A DNA stretch of 64,000 bases from UBA2357 sp041678045 (GTDB lineage Bacteria > Pseudomonadota > Gammaproteobacteria > Burkholderiales > Rhodocyclaceae): the NCBI GenBank assembly GCA_041678045.1, contig JBAYOV010000012.1, positions 10,945 to 74,944 on the forward strand. The letters run 5' to 3'. Positions 34,064 to 40,680 of this stretch are shown in pieces; position 1 is the first letter of the stretch, and every line of letters starts with the position of its first letter. Under the pieces are notes generated by a model, which had not been told where the DNA came from, made no database searches, and was given only the letters and a program-made list of their open reading frames with translations. A program made the translations under genes and the position numbers.

Positions 34064-34375
34064 TCAGTCATCCCTGCGCACGCGAGCGGGCTTGCCCGGC
34101 AGCACTTCGCCGGTGGCCCCGTCGACATAGAACTCCAGCCTGCGGCCATTGCGGTCGCTGGCTTTCACCTCGTAGGCGTGGCGCTCGTCTTCCCGTTCAA
34201 TTTTCTCCACGTTTCCGTAACCCTCCGCCTCAAGGCGCTCCAGAACCTGAGGGATGCTGACCCACTGCGCCTGCATGTCGGGCGAGGCTGCCGGGCCTGT
34301 CTGGGAAAAGACCGGTTGCGCCAGGGCGGTGAGGGCGCTCAGGGCGGTGATGGCGAGCATTTTGCGATTCAACAT
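34064..34375 (-). CDS. Exported PepSY-domain protein
   Basis: A 103-residue protein with a signal peptide (MLAITALSALTALAQPVFS) and one PepSY domain (WVSIPQVLERLEAEGYGNVE, then YEVKASDRNGRRLEFYVDGA). PepSY proteins bind or inhibit periplasmic partners, often next to two-component systems. It is transcribed divergently from the SHP cytochrome operon, which carries a second PepSY gene. The shared 269-base gap contains direct repeats suited to an OmpR-type regulator. Confidence 0.82.
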   Translation of the reverse strand: MLNRKMLAITALSALTALAQPVFSQTGPAASPDMQAQWVSIPQVLERLEAEGYGNVEKIEREDERHAYEVKASDRNGRRLEFYVDGATGEVLPGKPARVRRDD

Positions 34376-34464
34376 GATTGAACTCCTTGAAAGTGGATTG
34401 CGGTGCCTTGTCGGACCGTGAAACCATTCTGCAAGGGGGTGGCTGAATGCCGGTTGAAGCGGCT

Positions 34465-34552
34465 GTTCATCCTGCGTTCATGCAGATCAAGTGTGAAACG
34501 GTGGCCATGATCTGGCTGCTGCCGCCTCGTTTTCCGTTCAGGTTCGGTTCAT
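34465..34552 (+). promoter_or_regulatory. Two pairs of GTTCAT-type direct repeats upstream of the SHP operon
   Basis: GTTCAT occurs at 34465-34470 and 34476-34481, and GTTCAG/GTTCAT at 34536-34541 and 34547-34552. In both pairs the units start exactly 11 bases apart, the hallmark of OmpR-family response-regulator sites such as QseB or PmrA. The operon encodes such a regulator, so autoregulation is likely. Confidence 0.6.
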
Positions 34553-34644
34553 CCGTGCGCTTGCAAACTGTTTGCCAGGCACCGGATGAACGGCATGTGA
34601 GATGCCCGTCCGGCCCAGTCATCAGCCCGGATCAAGGAACGACC

Positions 34645-35061
34645 ATGAACTGCAAATTACGCGCGTTTGCGCTCCTGTGTGGCCTGGCGGCGAGCGCCGG
34701 GGCGCTTACCGCACCGCCTGCCGCCCTGATTGAACGATACGAAGCCCAGGCGCGGGCGGCCGATCCCGCCTTCGCAGGCTTTTCCGTGGCGCGCGGCGAG
34801 TCCCTGCACCGAACCCGCTACGCCCTTGGCAAGCCGGATACGCCCGCCTGCACCTCTTGTCATGGCGAGGACACACGCGCCGCCGGCAAGACCCGGACAG
34901 GCAAACTCATCGAACCCATGGCGCCGTCGGTTGTGGGCACGCGCTACAGCGATCCGGCCAAGGTCGAAAAGTGGTTCAAGCGCAACTGCACCGAAGTGCT
35001 GGGGCGCGAGTGCACGCCGCAAGAAAAAGGCGACTGGCTCGCCTGGATGAAAACCCAGTAA
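34645..35061 (+). CDS. SHP-type monoheme cytochrome c (DUF1924)
   Basis: A 138-residue exported cytochrome with a signal peptide (AFALLCGLAASAGAL) and one heme site CTSCH in PACTSCHGEDTRAAG. LIEPMAPSVVGTRYSD and the C-terminal EKWFKRNCTEVLGRECTPQE fit the sphaeroides heme protein (SHP) family, where an asparagine ligates the iron and can be displaced by oxygen or NO. Two extra C-terminal cysteines (NC...EC) fit the SHP disulfide. It is first in the order shp, diheme cytochrome, flavocytochrome. The ATG at 34645 follows AAGGAAC. Confidence 0.85.
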   Translation: MNCKLRAFALLCGLAASAGALTAPPAALIERYEAQARAADPAFAGFSVARGESLHRTRYALGKPDTPACTSCHGEDTRAAGKTRTGKLIEPMAPSVVGTRYSDPAKVEKWFKRNCTEVLGRECTPQEKGDWLAWMKTQ

Positions 35062-35093
35062 GCAATCCTGCAACCTGCCTTCGGAGAAACATC

Positions 35094-35585
35094 ATGAACC
35101 CTTCAATCCTTCGCCCGCTCGCCCTGGGTGCGGCCGTGCTGGCCGTGACTGCGCTGCTCTTCGGCCGTGCCCGGGCGGGTGACGACGATTACTACCCGCC
35201 GGTCACCGACCAACTCACCTTGCAGGAATGCGCAAGCTGTCATATCGCCTTTCCGCCGTCGATGCTGCCGGCGGCATCCTGGAAACGCATGATGGGCGAG
35301 CTCGACAATCACTTCGGTGACGATGCCAGCATCGATGCTGAAAGCAATGCCGCAATCACCCGCTATCTGACCGAACATGCGGGCGACGCGCCGGGGCAGG
35401 CGAGCAAGCTGCTGCGTGGCGTGCGGGCCGGTGATGCACCGCAACGCATCACCGAACTGCCGAAGTGGGTCCGTGAGCATGACGAAGTGCCCAAATCGGA
35501 TTGGGCACGCAAGGACGTCGGTAGCAAGGCCAACTGTACGGCTTGCCACATCGATGCCGAACGGGGCTATTTCGAGGACGATTGA
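35094..35585 (+). CDS. Diheme cytochrome c (DHC type), electron donor to SHP
   Basis: A 163-residue exported protein with a signal peptide (LALGAAVLAVTALLFGRARA) and two heme sites: CASCHIAFPPSMLP in the first third and CTACHIDAERGYFEDD at the very C-terminus. This layout matches DHC of the Rhodobacter shp cluster, the proposed redox partner of SHP. It lies 32 bases after shp and 12 before the flavocytochrome gene. Function is inferred from family and neighbours. Confidence 0.85.
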   Translation: MNPSILRPLALGAAVLAVTALLFGRARAGDDDYYPPVTDQLTLQECASCHIAFPPSMLPAASWKRMMGELDNHFGDDASIDAESNAAITRYLTEHAGDAPGQASKLLRGVRAGDAPQRITELPKWVREHDEVPKSDWARKDVGSKANCTACHIDAERGYFEDD

Positions 35586-35597
35586 GGAGCCACGATC

Positions 35598-36926
35598 ATG
35601 AAACGCTTTCTGACGACTTTCATCGCCCTGGTCACGCTGGCCTGGGCGTGGCAGCTTTCTTCGATGCCACCTGTGCCTGCCGGTCCCGCAGCCCAGGCCT
35701 GGATGTGGCGCGAACAGGCGCTTCTCCTGACCGGCTTGTGGTCTTTCGCGCTGATGTCCCTGGCGATGGTGCTGGCCACCCGGCCGGTCTGGCTGGAGCG
35801 GCCCTTCGGTGGCATGGATCGCATCTACCGTGTGCACAAGTGGGCGGGCATTCTCGCTGTGGGATTTGCCGCGCTGCACTGGCTGGTCGAGATGTCCGAC
35901 GATGTGATCAAGTCGGTGTGGGGCCGTGAGGGGCGTTTGCCCAGGGAGCACGGCAGCGGTTTTCTCGAGGCCATGCGCGATGTGGCCGAAGATCTCGGCG
36001 AGTTCGCAATCTATGCGCTGCTGGCGATGCTGGTGCTGACGCTGTGGAGGCGCTTTCCGTTCAGTATCTGGCGCTACCTCCACAAGGTGATGCCGGTGCT
36101 GTACCTGGCGCTGGCTTTCCATGCGGCCTTTCTCGCACCACGTGACTACTGGACGCAGCCCGTGGGCGCGATGCTGGCGGTGTTGATTGCCGCCGGTTCG
36201 ATGGCCAGTGTGCTGGCCCTGGCCGGCAGCATCGGCCGCCGCCGCCGTGTCGCCGGGGTGGTGGAATCGGTACGCGAAGCGGGGCCGGGCGTCACCGAGG
36301 TGAGCTGCCGGCTGGATGAAGGCTGGCGCGGCCATCAACCGGGTCAGTTCGCTTTTGCCACCTTCGACCGTCTCGAGGGCGCTCATCCCTTCACGATTGC
36401 CAGCGCCGACCGGGGAGATCGCCGCATCGTCTTCGAGATCAAGGCGCTGGGGGACTACACCCGGGGGCTTGCACAGCGACTGAAAACGGGGCAGGCCGTA
36501 CAGGTCGAAGGGCCCTACGGCTGTTTCAGCCTACCGTCCGGGCAGACCAGGCGCGATCAGGTGTGGATTGCCGGTGGCATCGGCGTGACGCCTTTCATCG
36601 CCTGGCTGGAGGCCTTGCAGGCACGGCCGGATGCGGCCCCCGAGGCTGATCTCTACTACTGTGTGCGTGACCGCGATGCAGACCCCTTCGTGGCCCGTCT
36701 CGAAAGCTTGTGTGCGCAGCTGCCTTCGGTGCGCCTGCAGGTCCTGAGCAGTGGCCACAACGAGAATTTGAATGCGGCCATGCTTGGCGAGCGCATGCGC
36801 TCCCGGGGCGCGGCCGATGTGTGGTTCTGCGGGCCGCAGGGTCTGGCCGACACGCTGCGCAAAGGGCTGCGCGACAAGGGGCTGACCGGTATCCGCTTCC
36901 ACCAGGAAGCGTTCGAGATGCGCTGA
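35598..36926 (+). CDS. Ferric-reductase-like transmembrane flavocytochrome with FAD/NAD(P)-binding domain
   Basis: A 442-residue protein. The first 210 residues hold about six membrane helices, with histidines placed as heme b ligands (YRVHKWAGILAVGFAALHWL and RYLHKVMPVLYLALAFHAAF). Residues about 215-320 form an FAD-binding beta-barrel (HPFTIASAD), and the rest an NAD(P)-binding fold (WIAGGIGVTPF, VWFCGPQGLADTL). It would carry electrons from cytoplasmic NAD(P)H across the membrane to the diheme cytochrome and SHP. The shp clusters known to me have a cytochrome b here; the attached flavin domain makes a self-contained reductase. Confidence 0.85.
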   Translation: MKRFLTTFIALVTLAWAWQLSSMPPVPAGPAAQAWMWREQALLLTGLWSFALMSLAMVLATRPVWLERPFGGMDRIYRVHKWAGILAVGFAALHWLVEMSDDVIKSVWGREGRLPREHGSGFLEAMRDVAEDLGEFAIYALLAMLVLTLWRRFPFSIWRYLHKVMPVLYLALAFHAAFLAPRDYWTQPVGAMLAVLIAAGSMASVLALAGSIGRRRRVAGVVESVREAGPGVTEVSCRLDEGWRGHQPGQFAFATFDRLEGAHPFTIASADRGDRRIVFEIKALGDYTRGLAQRLKTGQAVQVEGPYGCFSLPSGQTRRDQVWIAGGIGVTPFIAWLEALQARPDAAPEADLYYCVRDRDADPFVARLESLCAQLPSVRLQVLSSGHNENLNAAMLGERMRSRGAADVWFCGPQGLADTLRKGLRDKGLTGIRFHQEAFEMR

Positions 36927-37073
36927 ACCTGCCCGGGCAGCACTGGGGTAGACCCGGATCGGGTTTGAGCGGTGTGGCCGGCTGCGTTGAGGCGCTGCAC
37001 AATTCAGGCTGTCGCTGCTCGAACGGCGATTGCAGGCGCGGGCAACTGCGCCATCTTTTCCAGGAGATCGAGA

Positions 37074-37397
37074 ATGAACAAGGGCTTGTGTGCCGTTCTG
37101 TTTTGCCTGTTTTGCGCGGTGGTGTCGCCCGTACACGCCGATGACGATGACCATGAGCGCGCGCGCCGCGCCCTGCAGGCGGGCGAGGTGCTGTCGCTGG
37201 CCACGGTGCTGGAGCGGCTCGAACACAGCCACCCGGGGCAGGTGCTGGAGGTGGAGCTGGAACATGAAGACGAAGGCTGGGTGTATGAGATCAAGTTGTT
37301 GCAGACCGATGGCCGCTTGCTCAAGCTGGAGCTGGATGCGCGTGACGGCAGCCTGTTGCGCAGCCGCAGCCGGCCCATGCGCGGAGGGCAGGACTGA
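37074..37397 (+). CDS. Small exported PepSY-domain protein preceding the two-component genes
   Basis: A 107-residue protein with a signal peptide (LCAVLFCLFCAVVSPVHA), an acidic stretch DDDDHERARR and one PepSY unit (SLATVLERLEHSHPGQVLEV, then VYEIKLLQTDGRLLKLELDA). Its stop overlaps the start of the response-regulator gene by one base (TGATG), so it is translated together with the sensor system. It is likely a periplasmic modulator of that sensor or of a redox partner. It is a divergent paralogue of the PepSY gene at 34.1 kb. Confidence 0.82.
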   Translation: MNKGLCAVLFCLFCAVVSPVHADDDDHERARRALQAGEVLSLATVLERLEHSHPGQVLEVELEHEDEGWVYEIKLLQTDGRLLKLELDARDGSLLRSRSRPMRGGQD

Positions 37398-38059
37398 TGC
37401 GCATCCTGGTGGTTGAGGACGAGCCCAGGCTGGCCACCCAGCTGCATGGCGCGCTTGAAGCGGCCGGCTACGCAGTGGATGCCGCCAGCAACGGCCGCGA
37501 TGCGCTGCATCTGGGAGAGCAGGAGCCCTACGATGCGGTGGTGCTCGATCTCGGCTTGCCGCTGCTCGACGGGCTGAGCGTGCTGCGGCGCTGGCGAAGC
37601 GGCGGGCGCAACATGCCGGTGCTGATCCTGACCGCACGCGATGCCTGGCATGAGAAGGTGGACGGCATCGATGCCGGGGCCGACGACTACCTCACCAAAC
37701 CCTTCCACATGGAAGAACTGCTGGCCCGGCTGCGTGCGCTGATCCGGCGTGCGGCCGGCCAGGCCAGTGCCGAAATCCTCTGCGGTGCGGTGGTGCTGGA
37801 CACCCGGCGCGGTCTGGTCACGGTCGATGGCCTGGCCGTCACCCTCACCAGTCATGAATACCGCCTGCTGTCCTATCTGATGCACCGCCCTGGCCAGATC
37901 GTGTCACGTGGAGAGCTGGTCGAACACCTCTATGCCCAGGACTTCGACCGCGACTCCAACACCATCGAGGTTTTCATCGGCCGCCTGCGCAAGAAGCTGC
38001 CACCGGGCCTGATCGAGACGGTGCGCGGGTTGGGCTACCGTCTGCAGTGTCCGGCCTGA
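37397..38059 (+). CDS. OmpR-family response regulator (QseB/PmrA type)
   Basis: A 220-residue regulator. The receiver domain holds acidic residues VVEDE, the phospho-acceptor in VVLDLGLPLLDG and the lysine in YLTKPFHMEEL. The C-terminal winged helix has VTLTSHEYRLLSYLMHRPG and NTIEVFIGRLRKKL. It is most like QseB/PmrA/TctD regulators. Start and stop both overlap neighbours (TGATG), tying it to the PepSY and sensor genes. It is the obvious candidate to bind the GTTCAT repeats upstream of the operon. Confidence 0.92.
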   Translation: MRILVVEDEPRLATQLHGALEAAGYAVDAASNGRDALHLGEQEPYDAVVLDLGLPLLDGLSVLRRWRSGGRNMPVLILTARDAWHEKVDGIDAGADDYLTKPFHMEELLARLRALIRRAAGQASAEILCGAVVLDTRRGLVTVDGLAVTLTSHEYRLLSYLMHRPGQIVSRGELVEHLYAQDFDRDSNTIEVFIGRLRKKLPPGLIETVRGLGYRLQCPA

Positions 38060-39489
38060 TGGGCACGCCGCCCGTCCGCAATCCGCAGCATCGGCGCTCG
38101 CTGCGTCTGCGGCTGCTCGTCGGCACGCTGGCCTGGATATTCGGCTCGCTTGCGCTGGCCGGCTGGGGGCTGGCGGAGCTGTTTCGCCAGCATGTGGAGC
38201 GCCAGTTCCAGGCCGAACTGCACACCCATCTCGACCAGCTGATCGCGGCCCTCAATCTGGGTGAAACGCCCTTGCGGCTGGTGGGCTCGCTGTCCGATCC
38301 CCGTTTCACACGGCCGTACAGCGGTCTGTACTGGCAAGTCGACCGGATGCCTTCCGGCGCTGCGGCCGAATCCGGTCACCTGCGCGCGCGCGCGCTGTGG
38401 GATGCCACCCTGACGGTGCCCGCCGATACGCCGGCTGACGGACAACTGCATGTGCACCGCATTGCCGGCCCGCGCGGGGAGCCGCTCTACATGATCGAAC
38501 GGCTGATCCGGCCGGACCCATCCGGTGGTCAAGCCTGGCGCCTGATCGTGGCTGCCGATGAAGCCTTGCTGGCGGAGCCGGTGGCCCGCTTCAGCGGTGC
38601 GCTGTGGGTCGCGCTGGCGCTGCTTGGCAGTGGGCTGGTGGTGGCCGCTGTGGTGCAGGTGTGGCTGGGGCTGCGGCCGCTGGCCGAACTGCGGGCAGCC
38701 CTGGTCAGGGTGCGCGAAGGCCAGGCCGGTACGATGGAAGGACGCTTTCCGGACGAGGTGCAGCCGCTGGTGGACGAGTTCAATGCCGCGCTGGCCACCA
38801 ATGCCGAAATCGTCGCCCGGGCCCGCACCCAGGCCGGCAATCTCGCCCATGCGCTGAAGACGCCGCTGGCGGTGCTGGCCAATGCGGCCGAAGCGGAGCA
38901 GGGGCCGTTCGCCGAGCTGGTGCGTGAACAGCTGGCCGTTGCCCGCACCCAGGTCGATCACCACCTGGCGCGGGCCCGCGCCGCTGCCGCCGTGCGTACG
39001 CCGGGCCTGCGCACCCCGCTGCAGTCCAGCCTGCAAGGTGTGCTGCGGGTAATGAACCATGTGCATGCCGAGCGTGGCCTGAGCCTGCATCTGGGCCATT
39101 GCCCGTCGGGGGCGGAGGTTCGGGCCGAAGCCCAGGACCTGCAGGAAATGCTGGGCAACCTGCTCGACAATGCCTGCAAATGGGCCCGCCACCGGGTCGA
39201 TGTGGAGATCGAGGAGGGGGGCAGAGCGCCGTTCGGCGAGCAGCCGGAGCAGCGCGGGGCGCCGGCCCGGCAGTGGCTGATCCGTATTACCGACGATGGT
39301 CCCGGTCTGCCGGCCACGGCCCTGGAGGCGGTGCTGGAGCGCGGGGTGCGGGCCGACGAGCGCACGCCGGGCAGCGGGCTGGGGCTGGCCATCGTGCGCG
39401 ATCTGGCCAGCGCCTACGGCGGCAGCATCCGCCTGGACCAGGCGCCGGGCGGGGGCCTGTGTGCGGAGCTGCGCTTGCCGGCAGCCTGA
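38059..39489 (+). CDS. Sensor histidine kinase partner of the OmpR-type regulator
   Basis: A 476-residue membrane kinase with two helices (LLVGTLAWIFGSLALAGWGL and FSGALWVALALLGSGLVVAA) enclosing a periplasmic sensor of about 130 residues. A HAMP-like linker follows, then the H-box NLAHALKTPLAVL, N-box NLLDNACKWA and G boxes ITDDGPGLP and GSGLGLAIVRDL. A PhoQ/PmrB-like kinase is indicated. I use the ATG at 38059, which overlaps the regulator stop; an in-frame GTG at 38047 would add four residues. The signal may be metal, redox or envelope state; the PepSY and cytochrome context suggests a redox or metal signal. Confidence 0.9.
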   Translation: MGTPPVRNPQHRRSLRLRLLVGTLAWIFGSLALAGWGLAELFRQHVERQFQAELHTHLDQLIAALNLGETPLRLVGSLSDPRFTRPYSGLYWQVDRMPSGAAAESGHLRARALWDATLTVPADTPADGQLHVHRIAGPRGEPLYMIERLIRPDPSGGQAWRLIVAADEALLAEPVARFSGALWVALALLGSGLVVAAVVQVWLGLRPLAELRAALVRVREGQAGTMEGRFPDEVQPLVDEFNAALATNAEIVARARTQAGNLAHALKTPLAVLANAAEAEQGPFAELVREQLAVARTQVDHHLARARAAAAVRTPGLRTPLQSSLQGVLRVMNHVHAERGLSLHLGHCPSGAEVRAEAQDLQEMLGNLLDNACKWARHRVDVEIEEGGRAPFGEQPEQRGAPARQWLIRITDDGPGLPATALEAVLERGVRADERTPGSGLGLAIVRDLASAYGGSIRLDQAPGGGLCAELRLPAA

Positions 39490-39499
39490 GGCGGGGTCG

Positions 39500-39515
39500 C
39501 TTAAGTCCGCTTTAA
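39500..39515 (+). promoter_or_regulatory. PmrA/QseB-type box upstream of the hemolysin-like gene
   Basis: CTTAAGTCCGCTTTAA fits the PmrA-box pattern YTTAAKNNNNNYTTAA at every fixed position. It ends 46 bases before the start of the next gene. The regulator could be the one encoded at 37.4 kb or one lost in the deletion downstream. Confidence 0.6.
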
Positions 39516-39561
39516 TGTCTCTTGGGCAAGATGAAGTCATCGCATTCATGGAGACGTCATC

Positions 39562-40188
39562 TTGAGGCCACAGCACAAGCATTTCGAATCGCACGGCAAT
39601 CGTCATGCCGTGCGCTGCCTGCATGCGGGCAGTGAGGGCCATGATGGCCATGAGGCGGATGGGCGTCGGCAGGCGGCAGAAGCCTTCATCCGTGCGGTAT
39701 TCCATCGCCGTTATGGCGCGCAGGTGCCGACCGTCGCGCCCAATCTGATGCTGCTCGAACAGTACGGGGACATCCTCGCCGCCGCCGGCTGGCGGGCTGC
39801 CGACCGGGGGCAGCTGATGCTGGAGGACTATCTGGATCAGCCGGTCGAAGAACTGGTCGGTCGCCTGGCCGGGCAGCCGGTGGCGCGTGCGCGCATTGTC
39901 GAGGTGGGCAACTTCGCCGCCTGTCGCGCGGGCAGCAGCCTCATCCTGATTCCAGCTCTGGCTGCCCATCTGGATCGTCTGGGTTATGAGTGGGTGGTGT
40001 TCACCGCCACGTCCGAACTGATCGGCATTTTCCGTCGCCTTGGCCTGCCGCCGCTGGCTTTGGCACCGGCCGATCCGCAGCGTCTGGGGGCGCAGGCGCT
40101 GGCCTGGGGCAGCTATTACAGCACTGCGCCGGTGGTGGTGGCCGGGCGCATCCGGCTGGCACTGGCGCGTGGAGACGTTCATGCCTGA
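39562..40188 (+). CDS. Thermostable-hemolysin family protein
   Basis: A 208-residue protein that I recognise as the T_hemolysin (Vibrio thermostable hemolysin-like) family. Marks are EAFIRAVFHRRYGAQVPTVAPNLM, the acetyltransferase-like ARIVEVGNFAACRAGSS and EWVVFTATSELIGIFRRLGL. Hemolytic activity is not established for these chromosomal relatives, and the fold resembles a GNAT acyltransferase. TTG at 39562 is the start: GGAG lies eight bases upstream and no earlier ATG is in frame. Its 3' end overlaps the start of a truncated AMP-ligase gene. In related genomes, as I recall, an AMP-ligase, a dehydrogenase and two-component genes follow. Confidence 0.75.
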   Translation: MRPQHKHFESHGNRHAVRCLHAGSEGHDGHEADGRRQAAEAFIRAVFHRRYGAQVPTVAPNLMLLEQYGDILAAAGWRAADRGQLMLEDYLDQPVEELVGRLAGQPVARARIVEVGNFAACRAGSSLILIPALAAHLDRLGYEWVVFTATSELIGIFRRLGLPPLALAPADPQRLGAQALAWGSYYSTAPVVVAGRIRLALARGDVHA

Positions 40189-40559
40189 GCTGGACTGGTT
40201 CGAGACCCTGGCCGGCCATGGGCTGCAGTCGGTCTTGCTGCGCGAGGCTCGGCGCGACTGGCAGGTCGCGGAGATCGCGCCGCTATACTCAGGCGCATTG
40301 CCGTGTGACGGTGAGGCTGTCCGCCGTCGCCGAAGGCTGGCTTTTGTTGGTGTGCGATGAGGGGCCGGGTGTGCCGGAAGACACCGTGGGCCGACTGGGC
40401 GAGCGTTTCTTCCGTGTTGCCGGCCCGCATCAAGCCGAAGGCTGTGGTCTGGGGCTGGCGATCGTGGAGCGCATCGCGCAACTGCATGGCGCGCGTTTGC
40501 ATGTCGCCAGCCGGCCCGGGACGGGCTTCGAAATCGGTCTGAACGGTCTGCCGCGCTAA
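40181..40559 (+). pseudogene. Deletion scar: start of an AMP-dependent ligase gene joined to the end of a QseC/PmrB-like histidine kinase
   Basis: The ATG at 40181 overlaps the hemolysin-type gene and begins PELDWFETLAGHGLQSVLLR, as expected for the ligase that follows such genes; that frame dies at 40360. In another frame, from about 40278, the sequence reads YTQAHCRVTVRL, DEGPGVPEDTVGRLGERFFR and GCGLGLAIVERIAQLHG to a stop at 40559. This is the last 90 or so residues of a sensor kinase catalytic domain. The N-box and everything before are missing. The junction falls near 40260-40285. Neither part can make a working protein. Confidence 0.85.
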
Positions 40560-40680
40560 CGCAGATTGGGCAGATCACCGTGAATGTCACATCGTCGGCG
40601 ACTTTGGATCAAGGCACTCAGCAAGGCGCGATGGCATGGGGCACTTGCTTCCCGGGTAATGCCTATGGCATTGTTCGGCG

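Noticed and set aside
38035..40590. An 851-codon minus-strand frame opposite the sensor kinase and hemolysin-like genes
   Set aside because: The plus-strand kinase and hemolysin-type motifs are clear. The minus frame is Gln/His/Arg-rich with no domain.
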